The notes under the pieces were generated by a model, which searched no databases, was not told the DNA's origin, and worked only from the letters and a program-made list of their open reading frames with translations. From contig NZ_ANNV01000150.1 in NCBI RefSeq assembly GCF_000346755.1, positions 62,001 to 126,000 on the forward strand: 64,000 nucleotides of DNA, written 5' to 3'. The translations under genes and the position numbers were made by a program. Origin of the DNA: Pseudomonas sp. CBZ-4. GTDB taxonomy: Bacteria; Pseudomonadota; Gammaproteobacteria; Pseudomonadales; Pseudomonadaceae. Within the stretch, counting starts at the first letter, position 1, and each line of letters opens with the position of its first letter. This document shows, piece by piece, positions 15,935 through 24,773 of the stretch.

Positions 15935-16768
15935 TTACAAGCGTTGCAGATCCCGTTGGGCCAACTGGGCAGCGGAAGTCCCCGGATACTGGGCAACCAC
16001 TTGCTGCAGAATGCCTTTGACCTTGTCGGTATGACCCAGGCGGCGTTCTACATCAGCGAGTTTGTACAGCGAATCTGGCACCTTGGCATGCTTGGGATAC
16101 AGTTGGCTGACCTTGGCAAATGCCTGGCCAGCGCCCTGGAGATCACCTTTGGCCAGGTTGACCTCGCCCAACCAGTATTGGGCATTGCCCGCGTACTGGC
16201 TGTTCGGGTATTTGCGCAGGAAAGCGCTAAATGCCTGGCTGGCTTTATCGAAGTCCTTGGCCTTGATCAGGTCGAAGGCTGCATCGTAATACAGCTTTTC
16301 CTTCGCAGGATCACCCGGTTCGCTGCTCGCGGCAGGGGCTTGGCTGGCAGCCGCCCCTGCTGCTGCGCCGCCGATGGCTGCGCTAGGCGCGCCACCGACA
16401 GAAGAATTATCAGGAGTTGCGGCAGGTGCAACGCCGGCTCCAATGCGTCGATCAAGATCCTGGTAACGCTCCAGGCCTTCTTGCTTCAGCTGACGCACTT
16501 CATTTTGCAGAATTTCAATGGTGCCTTGCTGCTGCGCCAATTGATCCTGCATGCGTTGCAGCTGGTTGAACAGTTCGCCCTGTGCCGAGGGAGCGGACGT
16601 AGCCGCTCCCCCCGCATAGGCGCCGTTCGTGCCATAACCCGCTGGCGGATAACTGCTCCCGCTATTGTTATAGCCAGAGTTGCTATCTTCCACAGGAACC
16701 GCAGCCCACACCGCAAGCGGAGCGAGGCTGAGAGCCAATACAGTTAGAGCACGACGGCACGTTCGCAT
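15935..16768 (-). CDS. cpoB: Cell division coordinator CpoB (YbgF)
   Basis: Periplasmic protein of 277 residues that links the Tol-Pal machine to peptidoglycan synthesis at the septum. A signal peptide ends near 'VWAAVP'. A coiled-coil segment (about 65-105, 'QLQRMQDQLAQQQGTIEILQNEV') serves for trimerisation, an Ala/Pro/Gly-rich linker follows, and the C-terminal 120 residues carry TPR-like repeats ('YYDAAFDLIKAKDFDKA', 'YWLGEVNLAKGD'). Last gene of the ybgC-tolQRAB-pal-cpoB operon, 6 bases after pal. Confidence 0.95.
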   Translation of the reverse strand: MRTCRRALTVLALSLAPLAVWAAVPVEDSNSGYNNSGSSYPPAGYGTNGAYAGGAATSAPSAQGELFNQLQRMQDQLAQQQGTIEILQNEVRQLKQEGLERYQDLDRRIGAGVAPAATPDNSSVGGAPSAAIGGAAAGAAASQAPAASSEPGDPAKEKLYYDAAFDLIKAKDFDKASQAFSAFLRKYPNSQYAGNAQYWLGEVNLAKGDLQGAGQAFAKVSQLYPKHAKVPDSLYKLADVERRLGHTDKVKGILQQVVAQYPGTSAAQLAQRDLQRL

Positions 16769-16774
16769 GACGAA

Positions 16775-17275
16775 TTACTTACGCAGTTCGACGCGACGGT
16801 TTTGAGCCCAGGACTGCTCGTCGTGGCCAGTAGCAACTGGACGCTCTTTACCGTAGGAAACCAGTTCCAGTTGGCCTGGAGCAACACCTTGCAGTACCAG
16901 GTAGCGCTGAACGGCTTTCGCACGACGCTCGCCCAGTGCCATGTTGTACTCACGAGTACCACGTTCGTCGGTGTTACCTTCCAGAACAACGCGAGCGCCG
17001 TTAGCTTTCAGGTCCTTCGCGTGAACGTCCAGAGCGCGCATGGCTTCTGGTTTCAGGTCCGAACTGTCGTATTCGAAGTAGAAAGTGGTGATAGCGCGCA
17101 GAGCAGCTTCTTCGCTCAGGGAGCCGTCAACTGCACCAGTGTTAGCGCCGTAACCAGCGTTTGGATCAACAGCTGCGCCTTCACCGGCATTGTCGCCGCC
17201 TTTAGACGAGCAACCAACGGCTACGGACAGAGCCAGAGCCAGAGCAGCAAACTTACCAAACTTCAGCATTTCCAT
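16775..17275 (-). CDS. pal: Peptidoglycan-associated lipoprotein Pal (OprL)
   Basis: Outer-membrane lipoprotein of 166 residues that binds peptidoglycan and TolB. It has a short signal peptide with lipobox 'VAVGC', and an OmpA-like C-terminal domain with 'NTDERGTREYNMALGERRA', which holds the diaminopimelate-binding residues. Start at 17275; a second ATG two codons on would give the same mature protein. Lies 55 bases after tolB. Confidence 0.97.
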   Translation of the reverse strand: MEMLKFGKFAALALALSVAVGCSSKGGDNAGEGAAVDPNAGYGANTGAVDGSLSEEAALRAITTFYFEYDSSDLKPEAMRALDVHAKDLKANGARVVLEGNTDERGTREYNMALGERRAKAVQRYLVLQGVAPGQLELVSYGKERPVATGHDEQSWAQNRRVELRK

Positions 17276-17330
17276 CGTGAAACTCCTAATGAACCCCAGT
17301 GTGTTAAGTACTTCTTTTTGTAGCGCCGCG

Positions 17331-18632
17331 TCAGTTCAGGTAAGGGGACCAGGATGGTTCTCTGACTTCGCCTTGAGCGGTAGGAAGTGGGAGCCTTACG
17401 CGTCCATTAATGGATACGAGCATCAAGACTCCCCGGCCCTGCTGGCGGGTGGCGTAGATTACCATGGTGCCGTTGGGCGCAACAGTGGCTGACTCATCAA
17501 GGTTGGTATCTGTGAGGATTTTTACGGTTCCGCGCTGCAAATCCTGGGCCGCAACCCGGAAATTAGTGAAACCATCCTGACGGTGAATCATCACCAACGT
17601 CTTTTCATCAGCCGAAAGCTTCGGATTGGCGTTGTAGTTACCAATAAAGGTCACACGTTCCGCACCACCGCCGCCCACGCTTGCCTTGTAGACCTGTGGC
17701 TTGCCGCCACGGTCGGAAGTGAAGTAGATGGTCGAGCCATCCTTGCCCCAGAACGGCTCGGTGTTGATACCTGGGCCGCTGGTCACGCGGGAGATCTGGC
17801 GCGAAGCCATGTTCATCACGTAGATATCCGGGTTGCCATCCTTGGACAGCACGAACGCCAGGCGCGAACCATCCGGCGACCAGGCTGGCGCGCCGTTGAG
17901 GCCTTCGAAGTTGGTGATCTGCTCACGACGGCCAGTATCGATGTGCTGGACGAAGATGCGCGGACGCTTCTGTTCAAAGGACACGTAGGCAATACGCTTG
18001 CCGTCCGGCGCAAAACGCGGCGACAGGATCGGCTCACGGGATTGCAGCAGGGTCACGGCGCGAGCACCGTCGTAGTCCGAACGCTGCAAGGTGTAGCGCG
18101 TGTTGTCTACCGAGAAACGCTCAGCCGTTACATAAAGCAGACGCGTCGAGAAAGCACCCTTGATACCGGTGAGCTTTTCAAACGACTGGTCCGAAATGTA
18201 GTGAGCCATGTCACGCAGTTGTTCAGCTGTGCCCGACACGCTGCCGGTCAAGACCTGCTGCTCGGTGGCCACGTTGAACAAGGTGTACTGGATCTGCAGG
18301 CGACCACCGGCTGGCACGATATTGCCGACCATCAGGTACTGCGCGCCCACGGCTTTCCAGTCGCGGAACACAACTTCGCTGGCCTGGTTCGGCTGGCTGA
18401 TCATGTTGCCTTTTGGAATCGGCGCGTAGTAACCGGAATTGCGCAGGTCGTCACTGACGATCTGGGCCATGTCGTCCGGCAGCACGCTGCCGCCCTGCCA
18501 GCCAAACGGTACTACCGCGATCGGGGTGGCCCGATCGCTACCGCTGGTGACCAGGATGTTTTTTTCATCCGCCGCCGCTATCCCTGCCATACAGCAAATA
18601 ACGACAAGCATTCCTCGAAGAAGGTTTCTCAC
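17331..18632 (-). CDS. tolB: Tol-Pal system periplasmic beta-propeller TolB
   Basis: A 433-residue periplasmic protein. Signal peptide ends near 'GIAAADEK'; an N-terminal alpha/beta domain (to about 165) is followed by a six-bladed propeller with WD40-like repeats such as 'PAWSPDGSRLAFV' and 'PFWGKDGSTIYFTSDR'. It binds Pal and the TolA C-terminus. GTG start overlapping the tolA stop (GTGA). Confidence 0.97.
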   Translation of the reverse strand: MRNLLRGMLVVICCMAGIAAADEKNILVTSGSDRATPIAVVPFGWQGGSVLPDDMAQIVSDDLRNSGYYAPIPKGNMISQPNQASEVVFRDWKAVGAQYLMVGNIVPAGGRLQIQYTLFNVATEQQVLTGSVSGTAEQLRDMAHYISDQSFEKLTGIKGAFSTRLLYVTAERFSVDNTRYTLQRSDYDGARAVTLLQSREPILSPRFAPDGKRIAYVSFEQKRPRIFVQHIDTGRREQITNFEGLNGAPAWSPDGSRLAFVLSKDGNPDIYVMNMASRQISRVTSGPGINTEPFWGKDGSTIYFTSDRGGKPQVYKASVGGGGAERVTFIGNYNANPKLSADEKTLVMIHRQDGFTNFRVAAQDLQRGTVKILTDTNLDESATVAPNGTMVIYATRQQGRGVLMLVSINGRVRLPLPTAQGEVREPSWSPYLN

Positions 18633-19702
18633 AAGGCTAGATCCTCAGGTGTGAATGTCATCTTGAATGAACGATAGGGAGCGAAGTCGCTTGGTTTCAT
18701 TCCCTGCATCTCGGTCAACCGGCCAATGTTCTTGACCGCTGCAACCGCCGAACTGTCGAACGAACCATCGCCACTGGACTTGGCCACGCTGACCGAAGTC
18801 ACCGTACCGTCCGGCAACATGCCGATCTGCAGCACTACTGTCATGCCTTTGCGTGCCGAAGGTGGACGCGTCCAACCCTCTGCTGCCCGTGCCCGAATCA
18901 GGTCGTCGAAACTGCCCGCGACTTCATCACCACGTTCATCGGCCAAGGCTTGCTGACGCTGCGGCGTGTCGGAAAGCAAATCTGCCAAGGCCTGGGCCTT
19001 TTTCTCTTCGGCGGATTTGCGTGCTGCTTCCTGAGCCTTTTTCTTGGTGGCGTCGGCGGCAGCTTTCTTCTTCGCATCATCGGCGACTTTCTTCTTCGCC
19101 TCGTCTGCTTCAGCTTTTTTCTTGGCGTCTTCGGCGGCTTTCTTCTTCGCGTCTTCGACTATTTTCTTCTTGGCTTCCTCAGCGGCCTTTTTCTTGGCCT
19201 CTTCTTCGGCAGCTTTCTTGGCTTCTTCTTCAGATTTCTTCTTGGCTATATCAGCCAATTGTTTCTCTTCGGCTTTTTTGGCTTCGGCAGCTTTCTCGGC
19301 TTTCTTGGCTTCATCAGCCTTTTTCGCCTCGTCGGCCTTCTTCGCTTCGTCAGCCTTTTTCGATTCCTCGGCCTTTTGAGCCGCCTCTTCTTTCTTTTGT
19401 TCCGCAGCAGCCTTCACCGCTTCCTGCTCGACCTTTTTCTGTTCCATCTGTTCGACTTCAGTCTGGCGCGCAGCCGACTTCTGGGCCTCACCCGCAATCT
19501 TCTGATTGGTCTGGGTGGTGGCCTGGCTTTTCGATTTCAGCTGATACAGGGTCGCCTGCACGATCGGCTTGGCTGGCGGCAGGTCCGGGGTCATGGCAAA
19601 GCTGACGAACAGCATGCCAAACACCAGGACGTGCAGGGCAATTGCCCAGACGCTAGGCCAGAAGTAGCTTTCCGAGGCGGACGGCTCTCGCTGCTGCTGC
19701 AT
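18629..19702 (-). CDS. tolA: Cell envelope integrity protein TolA
   Basis: A 357-residue inner-membrane protein that transmits proton-motive energy from TolQR to TolB-Pal. One N-terminal membrane helix (about 15-37), a long helical domain (about 60-245) of Lys/Ala/Glu repeats (AKKADEAKKAEK and similar), and a C-terminal globular TonB-like domain starting near 'DLIRARAAEGW' with 'VLQIGMLPDGTV'. The repeat-rich middle is normal for TolA. It overlaps tolR by 1 base and tolB by 4. Confidence 0.97.
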   Translation of the reverse strand: MQQQREPSASESYFWPSVWAIALHVLVFGMLFVSFAMTPDLPPAKPIVQATLYQLKSKSQATTQTNQKIAGEAQKSAARQTEVEQMEQKKVEQEAVKAAAEQKKEEAAQKAEESKKADEAKKADEAKKADEAKKAEKAAEAKKAEEKQLADIAKKKSEEEAKKAAEEEAKKKAAEEAKKKIVEDAKKKAAEDAKKKAEADEAKKKVADDAKKKAAADATKKKAQEAARKSAEEKKAQALADLLSDTPQRQQALADERGDEVAGSFDDLIRARAAEGWTRPPSARKGMTVVLQIGMLPDGTVTSVSVAKSSGDGSFDSSAVAAVKNIGRLTEMQGMKPSDFAPYRSFKMTFTPEDLAL

Positions 19703-20163
19703 CAGGGCGCCTCGGTAATCAAGCCAACGTTACCGACGCCGGCCTTCTGCAGCCCGCCCATGGCGCCCATGACAGAGCCGTAGTCGACAACCTTGTCGCC
19801 ACGAATGAACACCTGGGTGTGCTTGCCGCCTTCGTTGCCGGAGCGGATGATCTTGGTCACCGCGTCGGTCATCTGCGGCAAGGTCATGGCCTTGTCCTGC
19901 TGTTTCTGGGTATCGACTTCGCTGCCAAGGTTCCAGTAGTAGGTCTTGTCAGCCTTGATCGAAATGGTCAGGACCTGGGTGTTGTTGTCTTGCGGCAAGG
20001 CTTCGCTGGAAACCTTGGGCAGATCAACCTTCACGCCCTGATTGAGCATCGGCGCGGTCACCATGAAGATAACCAGCAGTACCAGCATCACGTCGATGTA
20101 GGGCACTACGTTCATCTCGGCGACCGGCTTGCGCTTTTTGCGAGCTCGAGCGATTAAAGCCAT
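19702..20163 (-). CDS. tolR: Biopolymer transport protein TolR
   Basis: A 153-residue ExbD/TolR-family protein with a single N-terminal membrane helix. The conserved Asp of the proton channel lies in 'VPYIDVMLVLLVIFMVT'. The periplasmic domain follows. It works with TolQ to energise TolA. Sits between tolQ (14-base gap) and tolA (1-base overlap). Confidence 0.97.
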   Translation of the reverse strand: MALIARARKKRKPVAEMNVVPYIDVMLVLLVIFMVTAPMLNQGVKVDLPKVSSEALPQDNNTQVLTISIKADKTYYWNLGSEVDTQKQQDKAMTLPQMTDAVTKIIRSGNEGGKHTQVFIRGDKVVDYGSVMGAMGGLQKAGVGNVGLITEAP

Positions 20164-20177
20164 TGTGAATTACCTGC

Positions 20178-20873
20178 TTATTCTTCGCTGGTGTGCACTT
20201 TACGGTGCAGGATCGCCTGGAATTCATCGGCGAAGGTGTAGTAACGGCCAATCAGGGTTTCGCTGGTGGCAGCAAAACGGTTGTAGGCAATTACTGCGGG
20301 GATAGCAGCGAACAGGCCGATCGCGGTGGCGATCAGGGCTTCGGCGATACCCGGGGCCACGGTGGCCAGGGTCGCTTGCTGGGCCTGGGCCAGGCCGCGG
20401 AAGGAGTTCATGATCCCCCACACGGTACCGAACAGGCCGATGTACGGGCTCACGGAACCGACGGTTGCGAGGAACGGCAGGCTTTGCTCAAGCTTCTCTT
20501 CTTCGCGGGAGATGGCCACGCGCATGGCGCGGGCCACGCCTTCCATCACGGCTTCCGGGTCAACGCCTGGCTGCTGGCGCAGACGGGAGAATTCCTTGAA
20601 ACCGGCGCGGAAGATCTGCTCGACGCCCGAATCCGGGTCCGGGTTGCTGCCCGCCTGGCGGTACAGCTTGGACAGGTCGATACCCGACCAGAAGCGCTCT
20701 TCAAAGCTCTCCAGGGCACGTCGACCGGCACGCAGCAGGTTGCTGCGCTGAAAAATCATGACCCAAGAGGTAACCGATGCGGCTACCAGGGTCAGCATTA
20801 CCAGTTGAACCACGACACTGGCATTGCTGACCAGGCTCCACATGGAGGAATGGTCGACGACGGTAGGTTCCAC
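20178..20873 (-). CDS. tolQ: Tol-Pal proton channel protein TolQ
   Basis: A 231-residue ExbB/TolQ-family protein with three membrane segments (about 15-40, 135-160 and 170-195) and the family block 'VSPYIGLFGTVWGIMNSF'. GTG start with AGGAG 8 bases upstream. One base separates it from ybgC. With TolR it forms the channel that drives outer-membrane constriction during division. Confidence 0.97.
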   Translation of the reverse strand: MEPTVVDHSSMWSLVSNASVVVQLVMLTLVAASVTSWVMIFQRSNLLRAGRRALESFEERFWSGIDLSKLYRQAGSNPDPDSGVEQIFRAGFKEFSRLRQQPGVDPEAVMEGVARAMRVAISREEEKLEQSLPFLATVGSVSPYIGLFGTVWGIMNSFRGLAQAQQATLATVAPGIAEALIATAIGLFAAIPAVIAYNRFAATSETLIGRYYTFADEFQAILHRKVHTSEE

Positions 20874-20874
20874 G

Positions 20875-21330
20875 CTAAATCTCCTGCTTTGATTGTTTAC
20901 CCGCGCCGCTTACGCCGGCAAAGGCCGCACGTAGAGCTTCGGGAATGGCCCGGGGTTTCAAACTATTGGTGCGCACACAAGCCACCAGGAACTGCCCCTC
21001 ACAGAGCAGCGTTGCATCCGTTGCCCGCCTGACCTGCTGTTTAAAGCGCAGGCTGACACGGTTCAATTCGATTACTTCAGCGCTGACCAGCAGTTCATCG
21101 TCCAACCGCGCCGGCGCGTGATACCGCGCCTCGCTGGAATGCACGACAAACAACAGGTCCTCCCCTACCAGCTGGGATTGGGCAAAGCCCAGCTCCCGTA
21201 GCCGCTCGGTGCGAGCCCGCTCCATGAACTTGAGATAATTGACGTAATACACGATGCCGCCCGCATCGGTGTCCTCGTAATAAACGCGACAGCGATGTGC
21301 GAACGACTGATCCCCGTTTTGCGCGCGCAT
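20875..21330 (-). CDS. ybgC: Tol-Pal-associated acyl-CoA thioesterase YbgC
   Basis: A 151-residue hotdog-fold thioesterase. The active-site segment 'YYEDTDAGGIVYYVNYLKF' with the catalytic Asp is present near the N-terminus. YbgC hydrolyses acyl-CoA or acyl-ACP and is encoded first in the tol-pal operon of many Gram-negatives, as here. The envelope role is not settled. Confidence 0.95.
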   Translation of the reverse strand: MRAQNGDQSFAHRCRVYYEDTDAGGIVYYVNYLKFMERARTERLRELGFAQSQLVGEDLLFVVHSSEARYHAPARLDDELLVSAEVIELNRVSLRFKQQVRRATDATLLCEGQFLVACVRTNSLKPRAIPEALRAAFAGVSGAGKQSKQEI

Positions 21331-21469
21331 ACTCTAGTGCTTACTCCTCAGGTTGCCAATCCGGCTGGGCAACTGTTTTTTCATTCCCTGAAACATTTCC
21401 ACTGACTGAATGACGACACCAGCCACTAGGACAGCACAAACGTCGAATAAATCGACTTGCGTAATGCTT

Positions 21470-22528
21470 TTAATCGTCCACTGCATCGAGGAATTCGTCT
21501 ACCACGGGCATCTCACCCAATCGTGACGGAATGTTTAACCCAAAGTGCAGGTAGGCATGCCGCGTCACCACTCGGCCCCTTGGGGTGCGCATGATGTAAC
21601 CCTGCTGGATCAGGTACGGTTCCAGCACATCCTCGATCGTGTGGCGCTCTTCGCTGATCGCGGCCGCCAGGCTGTCGACGCCCACCGGGCCGCCGTCGAA
21701 CTTCTCGATCATGGTCAAGAGTAGACGCCGATCCTGATGATCGAAGCCGTGTTCATCCACATCCAGCAGGTTCAAGGCCAGGTCGGCCACGGCCTTGGTG
21801 ATATGGCCCTTGGCGCGCACTTCGGCAAAGTCACGTACGCGGCGCAGCAAACGGTTGGCGATCCGCGGTGTGCCACGGGCACGCCGGGCGATTTCGAACG
21901 CGCCTTCCGGGTCCAGCGGCAAGCCGAGAATGCCCGCCGAACGGCTGACGATGGTCGCCAGGTCTGCGGTGCTATAGAACTCTAGACGTTGAACAATGCC
22001 GAAACGGTCTCGCAACGGGTTGGTCAGCATGCCTGCGCGGGTGGTGGCACCCACCAGTGTGAAGGGCGGCAGGTCGAGCTTGATCGAGCGCGCCGCCGGG
22101 CCTTCGCCGATCATGATGTCGAGCTGGAAGTCTTCCATGGCCGGGTACAGCACTTCCTCGACGATCGGCGACAGCCGGTGGATCTCGTCGATAAACAGCA
22201 CGTCGTGCGGCTCAAGATTGGTCAGCAGCGCCGCCAGATCACCCGGACGCTCCAGCACCGGGCCGGAGGTGGACTTGATCGACACGCCCATTTCCTGGGC
22301 GATGATATTGGCCAGCGTGGTCTTGCCCAAGCCCGGTGGGCCGAAGATCAACGTGTGGTCCAACGACTCACTGCGCCCGCGCGCGGCCTGGATAAACAGC
22401 TCCATCTGCTCGCGCACGGTGGGCTGGCCGATGTAGTCGGCCAGGCTCAGGGGGCGGATGGCGCGGTCCTGCACTTCTTCACGGTCGCGCGGGCCGGTGG
22501 CCGCGATCAGACGATCTGCTTCAATCAC
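21470..22528 (-). CDS. ruvB: Holliday junction branch-migration motor RuvB
   Basis: A 352-residue AAA+ helicase with Walker A 'GPPGLGKTTL', Walker B 'LFIDEIHRL', sensor 'GATTRAG' and a C-terminal winged helix ('GYIMRTPRGRVVT'). It drives branch migration with RuvA. GTG start placed directly after the ruvA stop with no gap; last gene of ruvCAB. Confidence 0.98.
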   Translation of the reverse strand: MIEADRLIAATGPRDREEVQDRAIRPLSLADYIGQPTVREQMELFIQAARGRSESLDHTLIFGPPGLGKTTLANIIAQEMGVSIKSTSGPVLERPGDLAALLTNLEPHDVLFIDEIHRLSPIVEEVLYPAMEDFQLDIMIGEGPAARSIKLDLPPFTLVGATTRAGMLTNPLRDRFGIVQRLEFYSTADLATIVSRSAGILGLPLDPEGAFEIARRARGTPRIANRLLRRVRDFAEVRAKGHITKAVADLALNLLDVDEHGFDHQDRRLLLTMIEKFDGGPVGVDSLAAAISEERHTIEDVLEPYLIQQGYIMRTPRGRVVTRHAYLHFGLNIPSRLGEMPVVDEFLDAVDD

Positions 22529-23140
22529 TTAAATCATTCCCTTCAGGGCGCGGCGGATCATGTCTTCGGCACTCAGGTTCTTGTCCTTGATGGCCGACAC
22601 GGCCTTGCTGGCTTCCTGCGGCTTGTAGCCCAGGGAAATCAGCGCATTGACCGCATCGCTCTCGGCGCTGGCGACCTGGGCCGCTGGCATGTCCGGCTGG
22701 TTCGGCACCAGGGCAAACATGCTCGGCACGACTTCCCAGGCCTTGAAACGGTCCTTGAGTTCCACCAGCAGGCGCTCGGCAGTCTTCTTGCCGACACCCG
22801 GCACCTTGGTCAGCGCCGAGGTGTCCTGGGCGGATACGGCACGCACCAGTTCATCCACTTCCAGGCTCGACATCAAGGCCAGCGCCAGCTTCGGGCCGAC
22901 GCCATTGAGGCGAATCAACTCGCGGAAGAAGTCACGGTCGCGCTTGCCAATGAAACCATAGAGCAATTGCGCATCTTCACGCACCACCAGATGGGTGTGC
23001 AGCGTAATCGGCTCGCCGACCGACGGCAGGCGATACAGGGTGGTCATGGGCACTTCCAGCTCATACCCCAACCCGTTGACATCCAGAATCAGGTGCGGCG
23101 GCTGTTTCTCAGCCAGGGTGCCGCGCAAGCGTCCAATCAC
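22529..23140 (-). CDS. ruvA: Holliday junction DNA-binding subunit RuvA
   Basis: A 203-residue protein with N-terminal OB fold ('MIGRLRGTLAEK'), two helix-hairpin-helix motifs ('LNGVGPKLALALM' and 'VPGVGKKTAERLL') and a C-terminal domain that contacts RuvB. GTG start. Lies between ruvC and ruvB. Confidence 0.98.
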   Translation of the reverse strand: MIGRLRGTLAEKQPPHLILDVNGLGYELEVPMTTLYRLPSVGEPITLHTHLVVREDAQLLYGFIGKRDRDFFRELIRLNGVGPKLALALMSSLEVDELVRAVSAQDTSALTKVPGVGKKTAERLLVELKDRFKAWEVVPSMFALVPNQPDMPAAQVASAESDAVNALISLGYKPQEASKAVSAIKDKNLSAEDMIRRALKGMI

Positions 23141-23208
23141 GGTTCAAATCCTTAAAGCTTGAGGGTCAGGCACAGACCAGACCGGGAAAAACGATTGCGC
23201 TGATGCTA

Positions 23209-23733
23209 TCAGAGACGCAGCCGCCCGCCACGACTGCGTGCCGTACCCAGGCCGTGGGGCAACAGGCTGGAGCGGGTGTGCGCATGGCAAATGGCGATGG
23301 CCAGAGCGTCGGAGGCGTCGATTTGCGGCTTTGAGGTGAGCTTGAGCATGTGCATGACCATCATCTGCACCTGCTCCTTGTTGGCTGCACCGGTACCGAC
23401 CACGGCCTGCTTGACCTGCGTCGCCGTGTACTCGGCGATCTCCATGCCCTCCTCGGCCCCGGCGACGATGGCAGCGCCACGGGCCTGGCCAAGCTTGAGC
23501 GCCGAATCGGCGTTCTTGGCCATGAACACCTTTTCGATGCCCATGGTCACCGGCCCGTAGGTCTGGATCACTTCACGCACGCCGCGATAGACGATCTGCA
23601 GGCGCTCGGCCAACTCGCCCGCGCCGGTACGGATGCAACCCGAGGCCACATAGATGCAGCCGCGCGGGGTCTGTTGCACCACGCCAAAACCGGTGATGCG
23701 CGAACCGGGGTCGATACCTAGGATTAAAGTCAT
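23209..23733 (-). CDS. ruvC: Crossover junction endonuclease RuvC
   Basis: A 174-residue resolvase that cuts Holliday junctions. The catalytic Asp lies in 'LGIDPGSR' and further acidic residues in 'GIEKVF' and 'IDASDALAIAICH'. The ATG at 23733 matches the family start; an open frame extends upstream but runs through a REPIN and is not conserved. First gene of ruvCAB. Confidence 0.97.
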   Translation of the reverse strand: MTLILGIDPGSRITGFGVVQQTPRGCIYVASGCIRTGAGELAERLQIVYRGVREVIQTYGPVTMGIEKVFMAKNADSALKLGQARGAAIVAGAEEGMEIAEYTATQVKQAVVGTGAANKEQVQMMVMHMLKLTSKPQIDASDALAIAICHAHTRSSLLPHGLGTARSRGGRLRL

Positions 23734-23782
23734 AACGCCTGCGGGTTGGGTAAACACAATTCTTGCGACAAAGAAGATCAAC

Positions 23783-23872
23783 TGTGGGAGCGGGCTTGCC
23801 CGCGAAGGCGGTGGGTCAGCCAACATTTTCAGCGACTGACACACCGTATTCGCGGGCAAGCCCGCTCCCACA
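23783..23872. repeat. REPIN (two inverted REP sequences)
   Basis: Left TGTGGGAGCGGGCTTGCCCG-type unit at 23783-23805 and its reverse complement at 23850-23872, separated by 44 bases, between yebC and ruvC. This is the usual doublet of Pseudomonas REP elements mobilised by RAYT transposases. No transposase lies in the window. Confidence 0.9.
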
Positions 23873-23891
23873 TTTTGATCTACATCAACCC

Positions 23892-24638
23892 TTAGACTAG
23901 CTGTGCAGCTACGTCTTCCGGGATATCTGCGTTGGAATAGACGTTCTGCACATCATCCAGGTCTTCCAGCATATCCAGCAGCTTCAGCACCTTCTGCGCA
24001 CCGTCCAAGTCCAGCTCGGCACTGGTGGTCGGCAGCATCACGATTTCCGCGTCAGTGCCTTTGAAACCCGCCGCTTCGAGGGCGTTGCGCACGGCGTAGA
24101 AGCTGGCAAACGAAGTGAACACGTCAATCGAACCATCTTCGTTGGTCACCACGTCGTCGGCATCCGCTTCCATCGCCGCTTCCATCAGCGCGTCTTCGTC
24201 CGTGCCTGGGGCGAAGGTGATTTGCCCTTTGCGCTCGAACAGATAAGCCACCGAACCGTCAGTGCCAAGGTTGCCGCCGCACTTGCTGAACGCATGGCGC
24301 ACCGCCGCGGCCGTACGGTTGCGGTTGTCGGTCATGCACTCGACCATCACCGCCACGCCGCCCGGGCCGTAGCCTTCATAGGTCAGCTCGACCATGTCGT
24401 CGGTATCGGCAGCGCCGGCACCACGGGCCACGGCGCGGTCGATGATGTCGCGGCTCATGTTGGCGCCGAGAGCCTTGTCCAGCGCCAGGCGCAGGCGCGG
24501 GTTGGAACCCGGGTCACCACCGCCCTGGCGGGCAGCGACGGTCAGCTCGCGGATCCACTTGGTGAAGATCTTGCCTTTCTTGGCATCCTGACGCTCTTTG
24601 CGGTGCTTGATGTTCGCCCACTTGGAATGGCCAGCCAT
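23892..24638 (-). CDS. yebC: YebC/PmpR-family transcriptional regulator
   Basis: A 248-residue YebC-family protein starting MAGHSKWANIKHRK, as the family nearly always does; an upstream in-frame ATG is rejected. The P. aeruginosa protein at the same place beside ruvCAB is PmpR, which represses pqsR. Members of the long class also relieve ribosome stalling. It lies between aspS and ruvC in the same direction. Confidence 0.95.
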   Translation of the reverse strand: MAGHSKWANIKHRKERQDAKKGKIFTKWIRELTVAARQGGGDPGSNPRLRLALDKALGANMSRDIIDRAVARGAGAADTDDMVELTYEGYGPGGVAVMVECMTDNRNRTAAAVRHAFSKCGGNLGTDGSVAYLFERKGQITFAPGTDEDALMEAAMEADADDVVTNEDGSIDVFTSFASFYAVRNALEAAGFKGTDAEIVMLPTTSAELDLDGAQKVLKLLDMLEDLDDVQNVYSNADIPEDVAAQLV

Positions 24639-24707
24639 AACACAACTCCGAAATTCTGTAGAAACCTTGTCAACCCTGCCCCAGGCAGGATGCAACCCTT
24701 GTAACGC

Positions 24708-24733
24708 AAAGGCGCATCCGAAGATGCGCCTTT
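24708..24733 (-). terminator. Hairpin between aspS and yebC
   Basis: Perfect 11-bp arms AAAGGCGCATC and GATGCGCCTTT around a 4-base loop. The better T-run is on the plus strand; on the minus strand only TTT follows, so read-through from aspS into yebC is likely partial. Confidence 0.6.
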
Positions 24734-24773
24734 TTAGACTGCGTGGAACTCAATGCGCTTGCACGCCGCAGCC

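Noticed and set aside
18629..19702. Low-complexity Lys/Ala/Glu repeats thought to be a DNA repeat
   Set aside because: Ordinary TolA helical domain; not a genomic repeat element.
21349..21390. GC hairpin with T-run between ybgC and ruvB
   Set aside because: The T-run is on the plus strand, but both flanking genes are on the minus strand, so it is probably not a terminator for them.
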